64,000 nt of DNA, taken from NCBI GenBank assembly GCA_031771865.1, contig JASISA010000041.1, positions 2,666,001 to 2,730,000 on the forward strand, read 5' to 3'. Positions within the stretch are counted from its first letter, which is position 1, and every line of letters starts with the position of its first letter. Source of the stretch: Nothophaeocryptopus gaeumannii. Lineage: Eukaryota; Ascomycota; Dothideomycetes; Mycosphaerellales; Mycosphaerellaceae. Positions 52,067 to 63,009 of this stretch are shown piece by piece. The position numbers and the translations under genes were made by a program. Below the pieces are notes generated by a model, which was not told the DNA's origin, ran no database searches, and saw nothing but the letters and a program-made list of their open reading frames with translations.

Positions 52067-54556
52067 GGGGTCGGGAAAGGTAGAGTCGGCATTGTGAGAT
52101 GATGCAGGGGATTGGAGTGGTCGGAGAAGATCGTTGAATGATGGAGTTTCCGCGCCTGTGAATGACTTTGGCAGTCTGTATGTCTTCTTGAGTTTCGCGA
52201 AGCGACTTGGAAAGAATAGGCGTACGAAATGGTTTGAGCTCTGTGTGTTGAGTAGAATGAGATACCCACCTGGCGTGAAGCGGCATTTGGAATTTACGGG
52301 GTCGGGAAGGCAGGATTGGTTGATTGAGTCAGTTTGGGATAGAGCTGGGCATGAATGATTGCATCATAAAGAGCTGCATACAATGCTACTGGCAACATTT
52401 TGATCAGATTCTCCATCCAAATGTACATCGAAGGTCGTGATAGCGGTGCAAGGACCGTGGTCTGACATAAAAGCGACTTCTTCGCGAGCAATCATAGCGC
52501 TGAACGCTGAGGAACGACGATCCTGCGGAGACGTTTCACGTAGCTTTTGACCGTCAACGGAGAGATCTGTATTGTGTCGAGTCAGCGAGACAGTTGACAC
52601 GAATGACGCACCGCCATTTTCCTGTGACACTTCTGAAGGACGTCTGCTCTGCCTGCAATTACAGCCGCATGCAACATATGCCCTACCTGACGTAAGCATG
52701 TCTGATTGACCGAGCAGACTTTGACTCCCATACGCTGCAGTTGCCCTTTCATATGTTGTCCGTGTGCCGGTTCGGTTCCGTCTCACACAGTCTGTTGCAA
52801 GCAATGTTCTTGCGAACGAAGATTTTGCGTCTCTCAGATACAGTTTCAACAATGTCGGTAGGGTAAATCGAAGCGTAAAGGCATGCTTGGGCGCTGAAAC
52901 AGAGATCGGTTGGGAGACTGTACGTCAGCTGGCCACAGAACATTCACTTGCCAGCGCGCTAACGAATGGCGATGCAGACTGCGTATTGGCGTGTGCGCAG
53001 TCGTGCCTCATTGGGAATGACTTTCCACCTTTTTCTAGTTCTTCTCTCATGACCTACACTCGTCATCAGGGGTTCGGTCGCCCATCTTCAGCCTGACAGC
53101 ATTGTCGCAGGCTCATTCGAGGTCGATGATCACTTGCAAGCAGCTAGCTAGTTTGTGGGCTACAGCAATTGCTACGAGTCACTTTCTTGAGGGCGATAGT
53201 TGAGCCTCTGCGGCACTTGGCAATCTGGCGCAAGTCTGGAGCTAATCGTGAACCGCGATGTCGATGGTCGGACGATCAGAATACCGAAATCCGTTGATCT
53301 TGACTTGGATTGCCCCTAACAATTGGTCTGTGGACGTGTTCAGACTCGGCCCTGTCGTAAAACTCGCTGATCCGGAGCGAGAGCCGCGATACCTGGAATG
53401 ATGCGTGGCCAGTAAGTTGTTGACCTGGGACCAGTGGACGCAAACCCGCACTGCGCCTGCCGGACCTGGACGTGATATTGATGGGAAGAAGTCGACAACG
53501 GGAAGCTGCATGGGCTGCATAGTGGATGGTCCTTCTGCAAAATTGGTTCTTCTTCCAGCACCAGTGTTGTAGTATGGTTCTCGTTCATCGCAGTCCGGCT
53601 TTGGCCTTGCTCCGGAATGAAGTGCCTCACGCGAAAGAACATATTGGATCTCGGAGAGCTCAGTTCGGTCGCCACTTCCGCTATGTCGCCAGCACTGCGA
53701 GGTCTTTTCATAAGTACGTCTTATGTCGCGTGAGCGCGTTCTTGGTTCTCGTGTCCTGGGCTTTCGAACTCCTGTCCTGCTTGAATGACGACTGCATTTT
53801 GCCGTGGTTCGGTGGTTCGGCGGAACTATGCCACGGCGCTGTCTTCACGCAAATATTGCGATAACAAGGGCGATCATGGTGATATAGCACGCCTCGGGTC
53901 GGCCTCCATGCATATCGGCGCCAAAGGAGGACCTGACTCAGGGCGTCTTGAATGAGGTGACGGGAGGCTGGGGGCCAATTATGCTCGTGCACTGCGGTCT
54001 GACGAAATGGTCAGGTACCCGCGTACCTGTCAGAACTTGTTCTGCAGTACGCAATCGGAATATTCGGTAAGCAAGATAAGGGCCTTCTCTCTGCTTCTTC
54101 GCCACGGCTGATGAAAATATGCAGAGGTGAGAAGTGAAGTTGTAGTGTCGAAGACGAAGTGTGGAGAGTGATTGTTCAGCGAGTCGTGGGAAAGCCACAA
54201 CCTTGAAGGCTGGGGATCGGCGGCTCAGGTCTGCTCAGCACGAGCCCATGGTCACTTGTCACGCGTACCTTAGCTCGACCGCCTTCTTTCCGCAGCACAC
54301 AGCATCACTTGAACTTTTCCCATGTCCATCGTGGTGCGACGCCGAGAAGTGAAAGCCAACGTCTCCTCACCGGGCCTCAATACTCCCCAGTATCAGTAAG
54401 AGGCAGCTGACGGCGGCCACAATGTTTTGAGACAGAGTACGTCGTCGGTCTGGCCACATCGCAGCGCCTTCAAACTGGTCGCTTCCAACGGACCTCCTCC
54501 ACATCCTGGAAACATAACCTGCGGCGCTTGACAAAGCCATATTCAAGTTCGCCGCC
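52067..54556. other. 2.5-kb intergenic with doubtful frames
   Basis: A minus frame 52364-52852 (162 codons) contains sequence that could be read as short exons (GTAGGG...TTGCAG and GTGCGT...ATACAG introns), but no family emerges. Minus frames 53242-53520 and 53340-53711 overlap in two registers (ends PTIDIAVHD, and MKRPRSAGDIAEVATELSS), as in a broken or spliced gene. Nothing certain. Confidence 0.35.
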
Positions 54557-56928
54557 ATGGACCCCCGCCGACCCTCCTCCAGCATCATCGACTATGCTCC
54601 CCACCACACTGCCGACGACGAGCAGACTACCTCTCCCCTAGCACGCATGTCCTCGCAATCGAACAATAACCATTTCTATGCCTCGCGCCATGGCAAGAAC
54701 CCCGTGGGACCACGACCGATAGCATCTCCCTCAAACTCTGTCGAGCGCGTACCTACGATGCCTATACCGATTCCACCCAATCCAAATGTCATTCCTGGAA
54801 ACACTCTCCCTTCTGCGCCCGCAAGCCCTCCTACACCAGCGCCGAGCCCCACCCCTATGGATCGCGCTCCAGATTGGAGCACTGCCGGTCCACAAGAAGA
54901 TATTGGAGACATTGACCTAGACGAGCCCGGAGACCACCATACATCTGCCTTGGCCAGCTCTGGCTCTGCGAGGGGATATAGCTTCGGCTATAGGAACATG
55001 CGCGCGGCGTTCGCCGATATGAACAACGATGAGCGACAACGAATGCTGGCTGAGCTGCTCAACATGTGCGATGGGAAGCTGCTTGGTTTCGTGGCCAACT
55101 TTGTTGGGCCGCGATTGAAGCGAGATCCATTTTCTGTGCTCCCCAATGAGCTGTGTCTCAGGATACTGACCTTCATCGAAGATGCGAGAACACTTGCGCG
55201 CAGTTCGCAAGTGAGCAGGAGATGGCGCGAGCTTGTTAGCGACGACATGGCATGGAAGAGTTTATGCGAGCGACACGCATACCGCCGAATGTCTGATGAC
55301 CCGCAAGCGTCTGCTCCGCGGCCCATACCGGCAGCAGCGACATCGAGCACCGATCATAGGTTCCAACATCCGTATGGGTACCCTGGCTTTGCTCAGGCAC
55401 ACAATCCGACCTTGGCCGGACTGTCTTCAAGCGCACCTGACCTCACGCGGAGGACAAGTCTGAACGTGCCGCCCTCAGTACTCCCGCCAACTCTATCCGC
55501 ATGTGCATCGTCCAGCAAGCGCCGACCGACAGCGATCAGCTATCGCAGCCACTTCAAGCAGCGGTATCAGGTGGAAACAGCATGGAGACATGGAGGGCAT
55601 GTGGATACTCGCCAGATCACTCCAGATCAGGGTGTAGTGACTTCGCTTCACTTGACTCCGAACTACATTATCGTGGCATTGGACAATGCCAAGATACACG
55701 TCTTTGACACAGAGGGCCGGCATTTGCGATGCCTACAAGGACATGTGATGGGCGTTTGGGCTATGGTGCCGTATGGCGACACTTTGGTCTCGGGTGGTTG
55801 CGATCGCGATGTCCGTGTTTGGGACCTCACTACCGGTATGGCGCAACACATGCTCCGCGGACACACGAGCACTGTCCGATGTCTGAAGATGAGCGGTCCG
55901 AACATCGCCATCTCGGGATCTCGAGATACCACGCTTCGTGTTTGGGACATTCGGAAGGGTATCTGCAGGCACGTGCTCGTCGGCCACCAAGCATCAGTGC
56001 GGTGTCTGGAGATCCACGGCGATCTTGTTGTCTCCGGCTCCTACGACACCACAGCCAGGATCTGGTCAATCAGCGAGGGTCGCTGTCTCCGCACACTGCA
56101 GGGACATTTTAGCCAGATTTATGCAGTGGCATTCGACGGACGCCGCATCGCGACTGGCTCACTCGACACTAGCGTGAGGGTTTGGGACCCTCGCGACGGA
56201 CGCTGCTTGGCACAACTGCAAGGTCATACATCCCTGGTCGGTCAGCTGCAGCTCCGTAACGACACGCTTGTTACTGGCGGCAGTGACGGCAGCGTTAGAG
56301 TGTGGAGCTTGCAGACTTATTCTGCGATCCACAGGTTAGCAGCTCACGATAACAGCGTCACGAGCCTGCAGTTCGACGATAGCAGGATAGTGTCTGGAGG
56401 CTCAGATGGTAGGGTAAAGGTGTGGGACTTACAGCGTGGATGTCTTGTGCGAGAATTGGGCAGCCCTGCTGAAGCTGTTTGGAGAGTCGTGTTCGAGGAA
56501 GAGAAGGCCGTCGTTCTCGCGAGCCGAGGTGGCAAGACCATCATGGAGGTAAGAAACCATTGTTCTGAAAGACATTCACGTGTGAATGCTAACACTGAAA
56601 CCAGGTTTGGTCCTTCGCGCCACCCCCGGAAGACGACTTCTACTCTTCGAGCTCGGCGCTCCGCTCTCACTCGAGCAGCCCTGGCATCACGCCGTATCAA
56701 GATCCTGCATATGGCGAGCGGCCGATTTACAACAGCAACAAGTCGCTAGAGGAATACGACCAGCCAGACGCGAGGACGTTGGACGAGATCGTGTACGAAG
56801 AGCCAGAGTCGTCACAGACACAGCGACTAATTTCACAGCAAGACGAAATTATGAGTGACGCATATGATCCAACAGCTCGGATAGACGATGATGAACGCGG
56901 GACACCGATTGATGGAATGGGCGAATAG
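54557..56928 (+). CDS. F-box/WD40 protein, SCF substrate receptor (Cdc4/Pop1-like)
   Basis: Model: join(54557..56548, 56605..56928), 771 residues. A 56-nt intron (donor GTAAGA, branch GCTAAC) joins KTIME-VWSFAPPPEDDFYSS. Reading through it gives a shorter nonsense tail, so the splice is firm. A Pro/Ser-rich N-terminus leads to an F-box (about 195-240: PFSVLPNELCLRILTFIED, SSQVSRRWRELVSDDMAWKS) and then seven to eight WD repeats (about 370-650), for example LQGHVMGVWAMVPYGDTLVSGG and LRGHTSTVRCLKMSGPNIAISG. The C-terminus is acidic and unstructured. Such proteins bind phosphodegrons and hand targets to the SCF ubiquitin ligase in cell-cycle or nutrient control. Closest known types are Cdc4/Pop1/Fbw7; exact orthology not proven. 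Confidence 0.9.
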
Positions 56929-57584
56929 GATGAGCCGAAGCGAACATCGTCAACACACCCACCCGACTTGTTAATATCCACAACAGAGGACTTGGCCCGT
57001 TTAAATGCTGCGATATCTGGCTCGAGTAGTCAGCATCTTATACCGTCATCGACTACATGGAACAAATTAGATATAGACAACACTGCATTCTCAGAAAGAG
57101 TTGCGATTGGACTTGGTTCGGAATGGACTCACATACCAGACCGCATTACTTAGTAGGATCGAAACAGAAAGGTACAAGAAGCTTGGCACGGAGGCATATT
57201 TGTTACAGCACAGGAGCGAGATTACCACGACGGGAGGAACGTTGATACGACACGGAGCAGGAGGGCAGGCCAGAGTGGGCGTTCACATATGGCTTGAATT
57301 TGCGATTCGGCGTTTTGGGAGACAGACCTGAAGCATATCATTCTTGCTCGGTCTTGGGTACAGCCATCTTCTGGCATGAAATGATGATCATGGCACGGGA
57401 GGGAACGGGTTCTTTATGGATTTGGAGGCATTCATCCGGCGACTAGGGAATTTTCAATTGGTCTATCTGGCTTTCGAGATGCAGATACCTTTTCACTGCC
57501 TCCATGAAAGGAGGCGAATGATTGTATTGTTTAGATTTCGCTCGCCTCCCTGTTTCAATCCCTCCTATCGGAACAAAGAATGGT
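56929..57584. other. convergent 3' region, nothing recognised
   Basis: Between the F-box/WD40 stop (plus) and the end of the coiled-coil gene (minus). Short frames only. Confidence 0.5.
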
Positions 57585-58217
57585 CTACCAGAAAAAGCAC
57601 ACGCTCACAGCCCAGAAGATCAAGAACGGCACAATCGACTTGCTCTCCTCGATACCTTCACTCCTGATCTTCACTACTGCCGCCCCTCCATCTGCCCCTT
57701 GCTCTCTCGCTCTCTTCACCATCTCTCTGATCCCATTCTCGAACCTAACACGTTGATACTCGCTCTGCGGGAGCAAGTTATGCGTCTGAAGGTCTTGAAT
57801 CTCACGCTGAGAGTTCGTATAGTCTGTAGTGAGTTCACTGTTTTGCCACCGTAACCATGCCTCTGTTTCCTCTAGGATTTCGACTTGATATCTGAGGTCT
57901 GCGTTATCTTCGAGCAAACTTTCCAGGCTTGCGTTAGCTTTGGTGTAAGCGTCGCGGAGAGGTTGGAGGGGTGAGGATGAGGTGTGTGATGATGGTTGTT
58001 CTTGGGCTTCTTGGTCGTTTAATTGAGGAGTTTTGGTGCGAGGGGAGACGGGTGGTGATGGGAGCTGTGATGGAATTCGCGGCTCGGTGTCTCCGCTCCG
58101 GGAGTGTTCGACTTAACCTTCATCGTCCGTGAGGTGTTCTTCGATTAGAACGTTTCGGGGTTCAGGGGCGTCATGGTTGAAGGTGCTGTGTTCTGTGAGG
58201 TCTGTGTGTTGATCCAT
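57585..58217 (-). CDS. coiled-coil, C-tail-anchored protein; start region uncertain
   Basis: A long frame closing at 57585 encodes a Pro/Ser-rich part (LPSPPVSPRTKTPQLNDQEA), a coiled coil (about 60 residues: SLLEDNADLRYQVEILEETE, ELTTDYTNSQREIQDLQ) and a single C-terminal hydrophobic anchor SIVPFLIFWAVSVCFFW. It has no ATG of its own. Upstream in the same frame is MDQHTDLTEHST from 58217, but TAA at 58113-58115 separates them. Either the stop is a nonsense mutation, or the gene starts at a two-codon exon (ATG AAG, about 58118-58123) followed by a 53-nt intron (GTTAAG to ATCACAG) that leads in phase to LPSPPVSP. Tail anchor suggests a membrane-bound tether facing the cytosol. Confidence 0.5.
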
Positions 58218-58502
58218 GATGAGCTGGTCAGCAACTGTACTTATCGATTGAATGTTCACGAAGAGGCCAAAGATACTACTTTATGTAGTGCTTCTTTCTC
58301 CATCTGTTCCTCCATGTGCCTCCCTCCGCCTGTCTCACCGGGCTGCAAGCCTGGAGACCAGATACAAGGCTCAAGGCAGTGGTCAGTCAAGGGTGTCTCG
58401 TCCAGCGGAGAACGATGAGACAGGTAACAAATTCTGAAAAGCTGAAGTTCTTTATTCCTCAGCTATTATATCTTACCAAGTACACCGAGCGCATGTCTCA
58501 TA

Positions 58503-59851
58503 TCAATGCGCATGCCCAAACTGCGTCAACAAAGGCAGCAACATCCCGCCAACAGTAATCATCGTGTCTCCCAACCGCGGTCCAGGCGGCTTCGTAGGTC
58601 CAGGTGCAGGCCCTCCATACGGATCATCCATAGGCACGCCCGCATAGCCATTCATTCCCCCATTCCTGCCCTCCTGCTCATGGCCCGATCCGTTTTCCTG
58701 CATCGTGTGCATAGCCACATACAGAAACGTGCCTCCAGAGAATAGGAGTAAGGTTCCCGTGAAGAACTCCGTGCTGGCACTTTGGCCGAAGGAGGTTGCA
58801 TAGCCAAATATGTGGACCAGGATATAAGTGAGTAGTGCGCCGAGTGGTGCTGCGAGGGAGAAGACTGTTAGATGGGCTCGAGCCATGCGTTTGGAAAGCC
58901 CTTGTTTGAGCAAGACAGTGGTGAGGCCGAATGCTGCTGGCGCTTTATGAATCATCAATGCGATGAAGATGATAAAGCTGAGGTGGCTGCTGGCTGTCGT
59001 AGAGGATGCGCCGAGCGCGATGCCGTCTGCTGCGGCGTGGATGACGAGTCCAATGGTTGTTGAGCTAGTTCGAGATCCATGGCTGTGCGATTCTGGACCT
59101 GCTCCAGCGAAAGTGGATGGGCTTGGAGTTGGTGGGTTCTCGTTTGATACGGATCTCCTGGTGAAGCTGAACTGGTTGAGGTTGATCTGGAATCTTTGCG
59201 GCTGGGTAGATGTGCTGGCGCTTTGGGGAACCGTGTCGATGAGGTACATGAGGATGAACCCTAGGATGAGCGATATGCCCACCCAGGCATGAGGTTCTCT
59301 GTCCACGCCTCCGTCATGCTTGTTCTGCGCTTTGTCGGCGTCGCCTGGAGCCTGGAAAGGGACACCGGGCTCGTGTCCCGGGTCTGCATTGCCAGGCTCT
59401 AAATCTGCAGCCACCTGGGCTGCGTGAAAGCCATCGTCCGGGCCCGTAATGCCAGGATGTGCTTCTGGATCATATGTCACTGGCACTACGTCTCGTCGCC
59501 ATGTTGCGTGTTGTATCGAGCCTCCAAAAGCACTCGGTGTGAAATCTACCGCTCTTCGAACTGCCAGTCCCCGCTCAGAGTGACCGTGCGATTGCCCAGT
59601 CGCGCTGTAGAGCATTTCTACTCCTTCCGGTATGATCACAATCAGCGATGTTCCAACCAAGACTCCAGTGCCCAATGCCGTGATCAGTCGCAATTGTCTC
59701 GACGAAAGCGCGAACGATAGGGGTAGTATGCCGGCCAAGAAAGACCTATATGGATGTTAGTGAATGCCTCGAAGGACCATAAACACTCTTCAACTTACGC
59801 TGTCCCCATAACAATGCTCAATAAGAGCAGCAATAAAAGTCCGTCCCACAT
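58503..59851 (-). CDS. ZIP-family metal transporter (ZIP9/Atx2-like)
   Basis: Transporter moving Zn/Mn into the cytosol, in ZIP9/Atx2 members from Golgi or vacuole (family knowledge). Model: complement(join(58503..59745, 59799..59851)), 431 residues. A 53-nt intron (donor GTAAGT) joins MWDGLLLLLLLSIVMGTA to SFLAGILPLSFALSSRQLRL, the conserved first helix pair. ITALGTGVLVGTSLIVIIPEG is the ZIP9 signature of the second helix. Between helices 3 and 4 lies a His/Asp-rich loop (HSHGSRTSS, HKHDGG-type), and the pore helices carry IHAAADGIALGAS and IHKAPAAFGLTTVLL, the two metal-binding His motifs. Divergent from HAT1. Confidence 0.9.
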
Positions 59852-60243
59852 GATTGCTGGTCTCGAAGCCTCAATGTGCGAAAGAGGACCTTTCCGGCGA
59901 GTGTGCGGTGTATGTCTTCCTCTGTTATTGACCCATTCCTTGATGCGACTTCCCGGCTCGTGCTATCACATGCGCTCCTTCAGAGAATGATAATTTTGTC
60001 AGTGAATGAATCGCCAGCTTACCCTTTCTGAAGTGCAGCTTCCAACCTCTCGTCATTGGCTGGGCGCGCAGTGCGATCCGAGCGCCGTCGCGTCTCGCGT
60101 GTTCCCAACTTTGAGCGCGGATCACTTCGACCTCGACCCTTGTTTCATCGACCAGGCATCCTCCACCACCTCGCCGTTCATATCCATACTCAACGACGAC
60201 CTACACCACGACTTCTTCCACGCCACGAGCACCGAGGACCAAC
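59852..60243. promoter_or_regulatory. bidirectional promoter ZIP transporter / HAT1
   Basis: 392 bp between two outward-facing starts (59851 minus, 60244 plus). C-rich leader sequence with CACGAC/CGACGAC blocks precedes the HAT1 ATG. No specific factor site assigned. Confidence 0.5.
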
Positions 60244-61800
60244 ATGGACGACGACGAGCTTACCCACGAGATCGAGGCGCAAGTCAACGAGTGGTCCAGC
60301 AATAGCAATGAGTGCTTCCACGTTCAGCTCGTGAGCGGCGACGGCAAGCCTGTGCAGGCGTTCCAGCCTGAGTTTACATATGCCATGTTCGGGGATGAGG
60401 AGGCCATATTCGGATACCAAGATTTGAAGATCACACTGTCTTTCCGAGCTCACGATCTGAAACCGAAGCTCGACATCAAGTACGGCAAGCAGTTTCCCTC
60501 ACAAGGCGACGTGCGACCAACGGACATCCGAGAAGCTCTCAGAGACTTCTTGCCCGATTCAGCGTTCAGCGGTGAGCCTCTAGCTGCAGAAGGTACAGAC
60601 TTCCGGCCTCCAGGCGAGAAGATTCGCGAGTACACACGTGGTGGAAAGAAGTACGAGACATGGGTCGCGAGTTTAGCAGATCCTGCTGCGAGAAGGATCC
60701 TCGAGAATATGCAGATTCTTGTGCCTTTGTTCATCGACGGCGGAAGCACGCTCGAGCTCGAGCAGGACTGGACAGCACAGAGATGGAAAGTGTTCCTGGT
60801 GTACGAGGTCGGTGAGAATAAAGGCGCAACCCCTCCGTACACTCTCGCAGGTTTTGGGACTTCTTACCGGACTTTTTCCTTCCCAGAGCGCCAGAAAGGC
60901 GTGCAATGGGATGTCTTCTCACCAACTTCGCAATCTATTGAGGAGTTCCTACCCGGACCGAGCAGCAAGACGAACGAATTGTCTCAGGCGCCCGACTTTG
61001 CTTCTCCACTCGATCTGCCTTGTCGAGAGAGGTTATCGCAATTCTTGATGCTGCCGCCGTGGCATGGTTCTGGACATGGCCAAGAGCTCTACAACACAAT
61101 GTATAGCCATCTAACAGTTCCAACCAATGTTCGCGAATTCACCGTCGAAGATCCTAACGAGAAGTTCGACGAACTTCGTGACTTCTGCGATCTACTCTAC
61201 CTCCGCGCAAACGTTCCAGAATTCTCAGAATTGAGGATCAACACGGACGTTCCGGCGGAGAAACTCAAGCCCACTATGAACATCCCTCTGGACCTTATTG
61301 TTCCGGGAGATGTTCGCAAACAGGTGATGAGAGACACCAAGATCATGCCACGCCAATTCGATAGGGTCGTTGAAATGCACACGCTCTCATTCATCCCAGA
61401 GATGCATCGATCACGGAATAGAATCACGAAGAAGGACAAGGCTAGCAATTCAAATGACAAGGCCTACTATTTCTGGAGGCTCTACGCCAAGCACAGGCTT
61501 TACATTTTCAACCGCGATCAGCTCGGCCAGGTGGAGCACACAGAGCGCGTGGAGAAGCTGGAATCCGCACTCGATAGTGTCCTCGAGCATTACTCCGAGA
61601 CACTCGAGAAGGTCTTGAGGAGAGAGAAGGCCATCGCAAATGGTGAGATGGAAGACCTCTCCACATCGTTCTCTTCGACTACGAGCAAGCGAAAGCGCCG
61701 TGTGGTCACAGATGACGATGATGAGGACGAGGAGGCTGGCGCGGATGATGATGGCACGGATGCGGAGACTAATGGGCACAAGAAGGTTAGAGTGAAGTGA
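60244..61800 (+). CDS. HAT1: histone acetyltransferase type B, catalytic subunit
   Basis: Acetylates newly made histone H4 (Lys5/12) before chromatin assembly, in cytosol and nucleus with Hat2 (known). 518 residues, single exon. The N-terminal Hat1 domain contains YAMFGDEEAIFGYQDLKI and WTAQRWKVFLVYE. The GNAT core has the acetyl-CoA loop FLMLPPWHGSGHGQELY (Q/R-x2-G-x-G/A type), then LTVPTNVREFTVEDPNEKFDELRDF with the catalytic Glu region (VEDP). The C-terminus is an acidic/Lys-rich tail (KRKRRVVTDDDDEDEEA) ending KKVRVK, likely a nuclear localisation signal. Length and motif order fit fungal Hat1. Confidence 0.96.
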   Translation: MDDDELTHEIEAQVNEWSSNSNECFHVQLVSGDGKPVQAFQPEFTYAMFGDEEAIFGYQDLKITLSFRAHDLKPKLDIKYGKQFPSQGDVRPTDIREALRDFLPDSAFSGEPLAAEGTDFRPPGEKIREYTRGGKKYETWVASLADPAARRILENMQILVPLFIDGGSTLELEQDWTAQRWKVFLVYEVGENKGATPPYTLAGFGTSYRTFSFPERQKGVQWDVFSPTSQSIEEFLPGPSSKTNELSQAPDFASPLDLPCRERLSQFLMLPPWHGSGHGQELYNTMYSHLTVPTNVREFTVEDPNEKFDELRDFCDLLYLRANVPEFSELRINTDVPAEKLKPTMNIPLDLIVPGDVRKQVMRDTKIMPRQFDRVVEMHTLSFIPEMHRSRNRITKKDKASNSNDKAYYFWRLYAKHRLYIFNRDQLGQVEHTERVEKLESALDSVLEHYSETLEKVLRREKAIANGEMEDLSTSFSSTTSKRKRRVVTDDDDEDEEAGADDDGTDAETNGHKKVRVK

Positions 61801-62376
61801 TCAAGCGGGCCGTCCCACGTGCATCGTGCGTGTGCATCTGCAATAGATCTCGGCACACGCCAGAGATCTGCAAGGCTCGGAGCTGTACCTTCGGTACGGC
61901 GCGTTTGCGACCCACATCGAAGGGTCATCGCTCGAAATAGACGAGCCTCCATGAGACTTTAGCAAGGCGTCGGAAGGGAACAAAATGAATTCGAGTTCGC
62001 AGATTGGTTCTTGACAGGAGTGTAGGATTGGCGTGCGAGATGCCGAGGCCGAAATCGTTGGCTCTCGGGATCGGATCGCTTTTCGACTACGTCAACGTTG
62101 GATGGACGTGAGGACATGAGCAACGCGAATGAAGGGCGTTGAAGGGGCCTAGCCAGTCGAGATAACGGGTATCGAAATATCATGCTTCAGCCGAGACATT
62201 CAGAAGTCATAGACGAGCTAAAGATGTGACGATGACTTCCATACTGATACTCGAGCAAGCCTACTGAACACTCAAAGGAATACGAGGAACAAATACTCGG
62301 ATTTGTTAAGTTCGAGACCCAATCACAGCATCATTGACCTCAACAGACATGCCCTCCTACCGCACAGGCACCTATA
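61801..62376. other. intergenic, nothing recognised
   Basis: HAT1 3' flank and leader of the next small gene. Short minus frames only. Confidence 0.45.
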
Positions 62377-63009
62377 ATGGACACGACAAAAACCTCCGCA
62401 ATCTCTCCGGACTCTGGCGCATATCTCCATCTCTCTCCACGAACGTCTCGGAAACTCTCCAACTCCAAAAAATCGACTCTATCGCACGCAAAGCCCTCGC
62501 CTCCAACACCCCTTCAAGCAACTATCTCCCAATCTCACTATCCGAGCCAAATATACATCAAGCAAGCCGCGGTCGAAGTGGGAGGTGTGAATGTCCCGCC
62601 TGTGACGGAGAGATGGTATCCACCTCAACGCACCGGACAATGGAGTTCTTGGGTCGATGATTATCATTCGATTTTGCGGGATGTGAGGAGTAGGTCGAGG
62701 TGGATCACTGGCGAATCTCTGGAACGAACAAGGACTCCTTCAACTCGGTCGGTACATCTTGAAGAAGATACCGAGCCGTCTATTCGTTCTGGAGATACCG
62801 ACGCGGAAGATATGATGGCGGATCTGAGTCGATTTGGCGAGTGTCTGCAAGCGGAGATGGAGTGTAAGAGGGGTGGAGGATGGAGGAGTATGCAGGTTTG
62901 GTATGTGGAGAGGGGAAGGATTGTTAGGAGGGTTGTTACGGTTGATGGGGGAGGGGAGAGGGTGGAGGGGAGGGTTGTTTATGAGTTTGAGGGTGAGGGT
63001 GTGAGGTGA
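62377..63009 (+). CDS. hypothetical protein, taxon-restricted
   Basis: 210 residues, one exon; starts MDTTKTSAISPDSGAYLHL. A Ser/Lys/Pro-rich N-terminal third precedes a compact part: SQIYIKQAAVEVGGVNVPPV, WSSWVDDYHSILRDVRSRSR and RSMQVWYVERGRIVRRVVTVDGG. It ends in an acidic EFEGEGVR. No family recognised. A second frame starting at 62334 overlaps it and is shorter. Even composition and length suggest a real but lineage-specific gene. Confidence 0.45.
   Translation: MDTTKTSAISPDSGAYLHLSPRTSRKLSNSKKSTLSHAKPSPPTPLQATISQSHYPSQIYIKQAAVEVGGVNVPPVTERWYPPQRTGQWSSWVDDYHSILRDVRSRSRWITGESLERTRTPSTRSVHLEEDTEPSIRSGDTDAEDMMADLSRFGECLQAEMECKRGGGWRSMQVWYVERGRIVRRVVTVDGGGERVEGRVVYEFEGEGVR

Noticed and set aside
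56549..56749. Continuation of the F-box/WD40 frame through 56749
   Set aside because: Contains the 56-nt intron; splicing gives a more family-like acidic tail ending at 56928.
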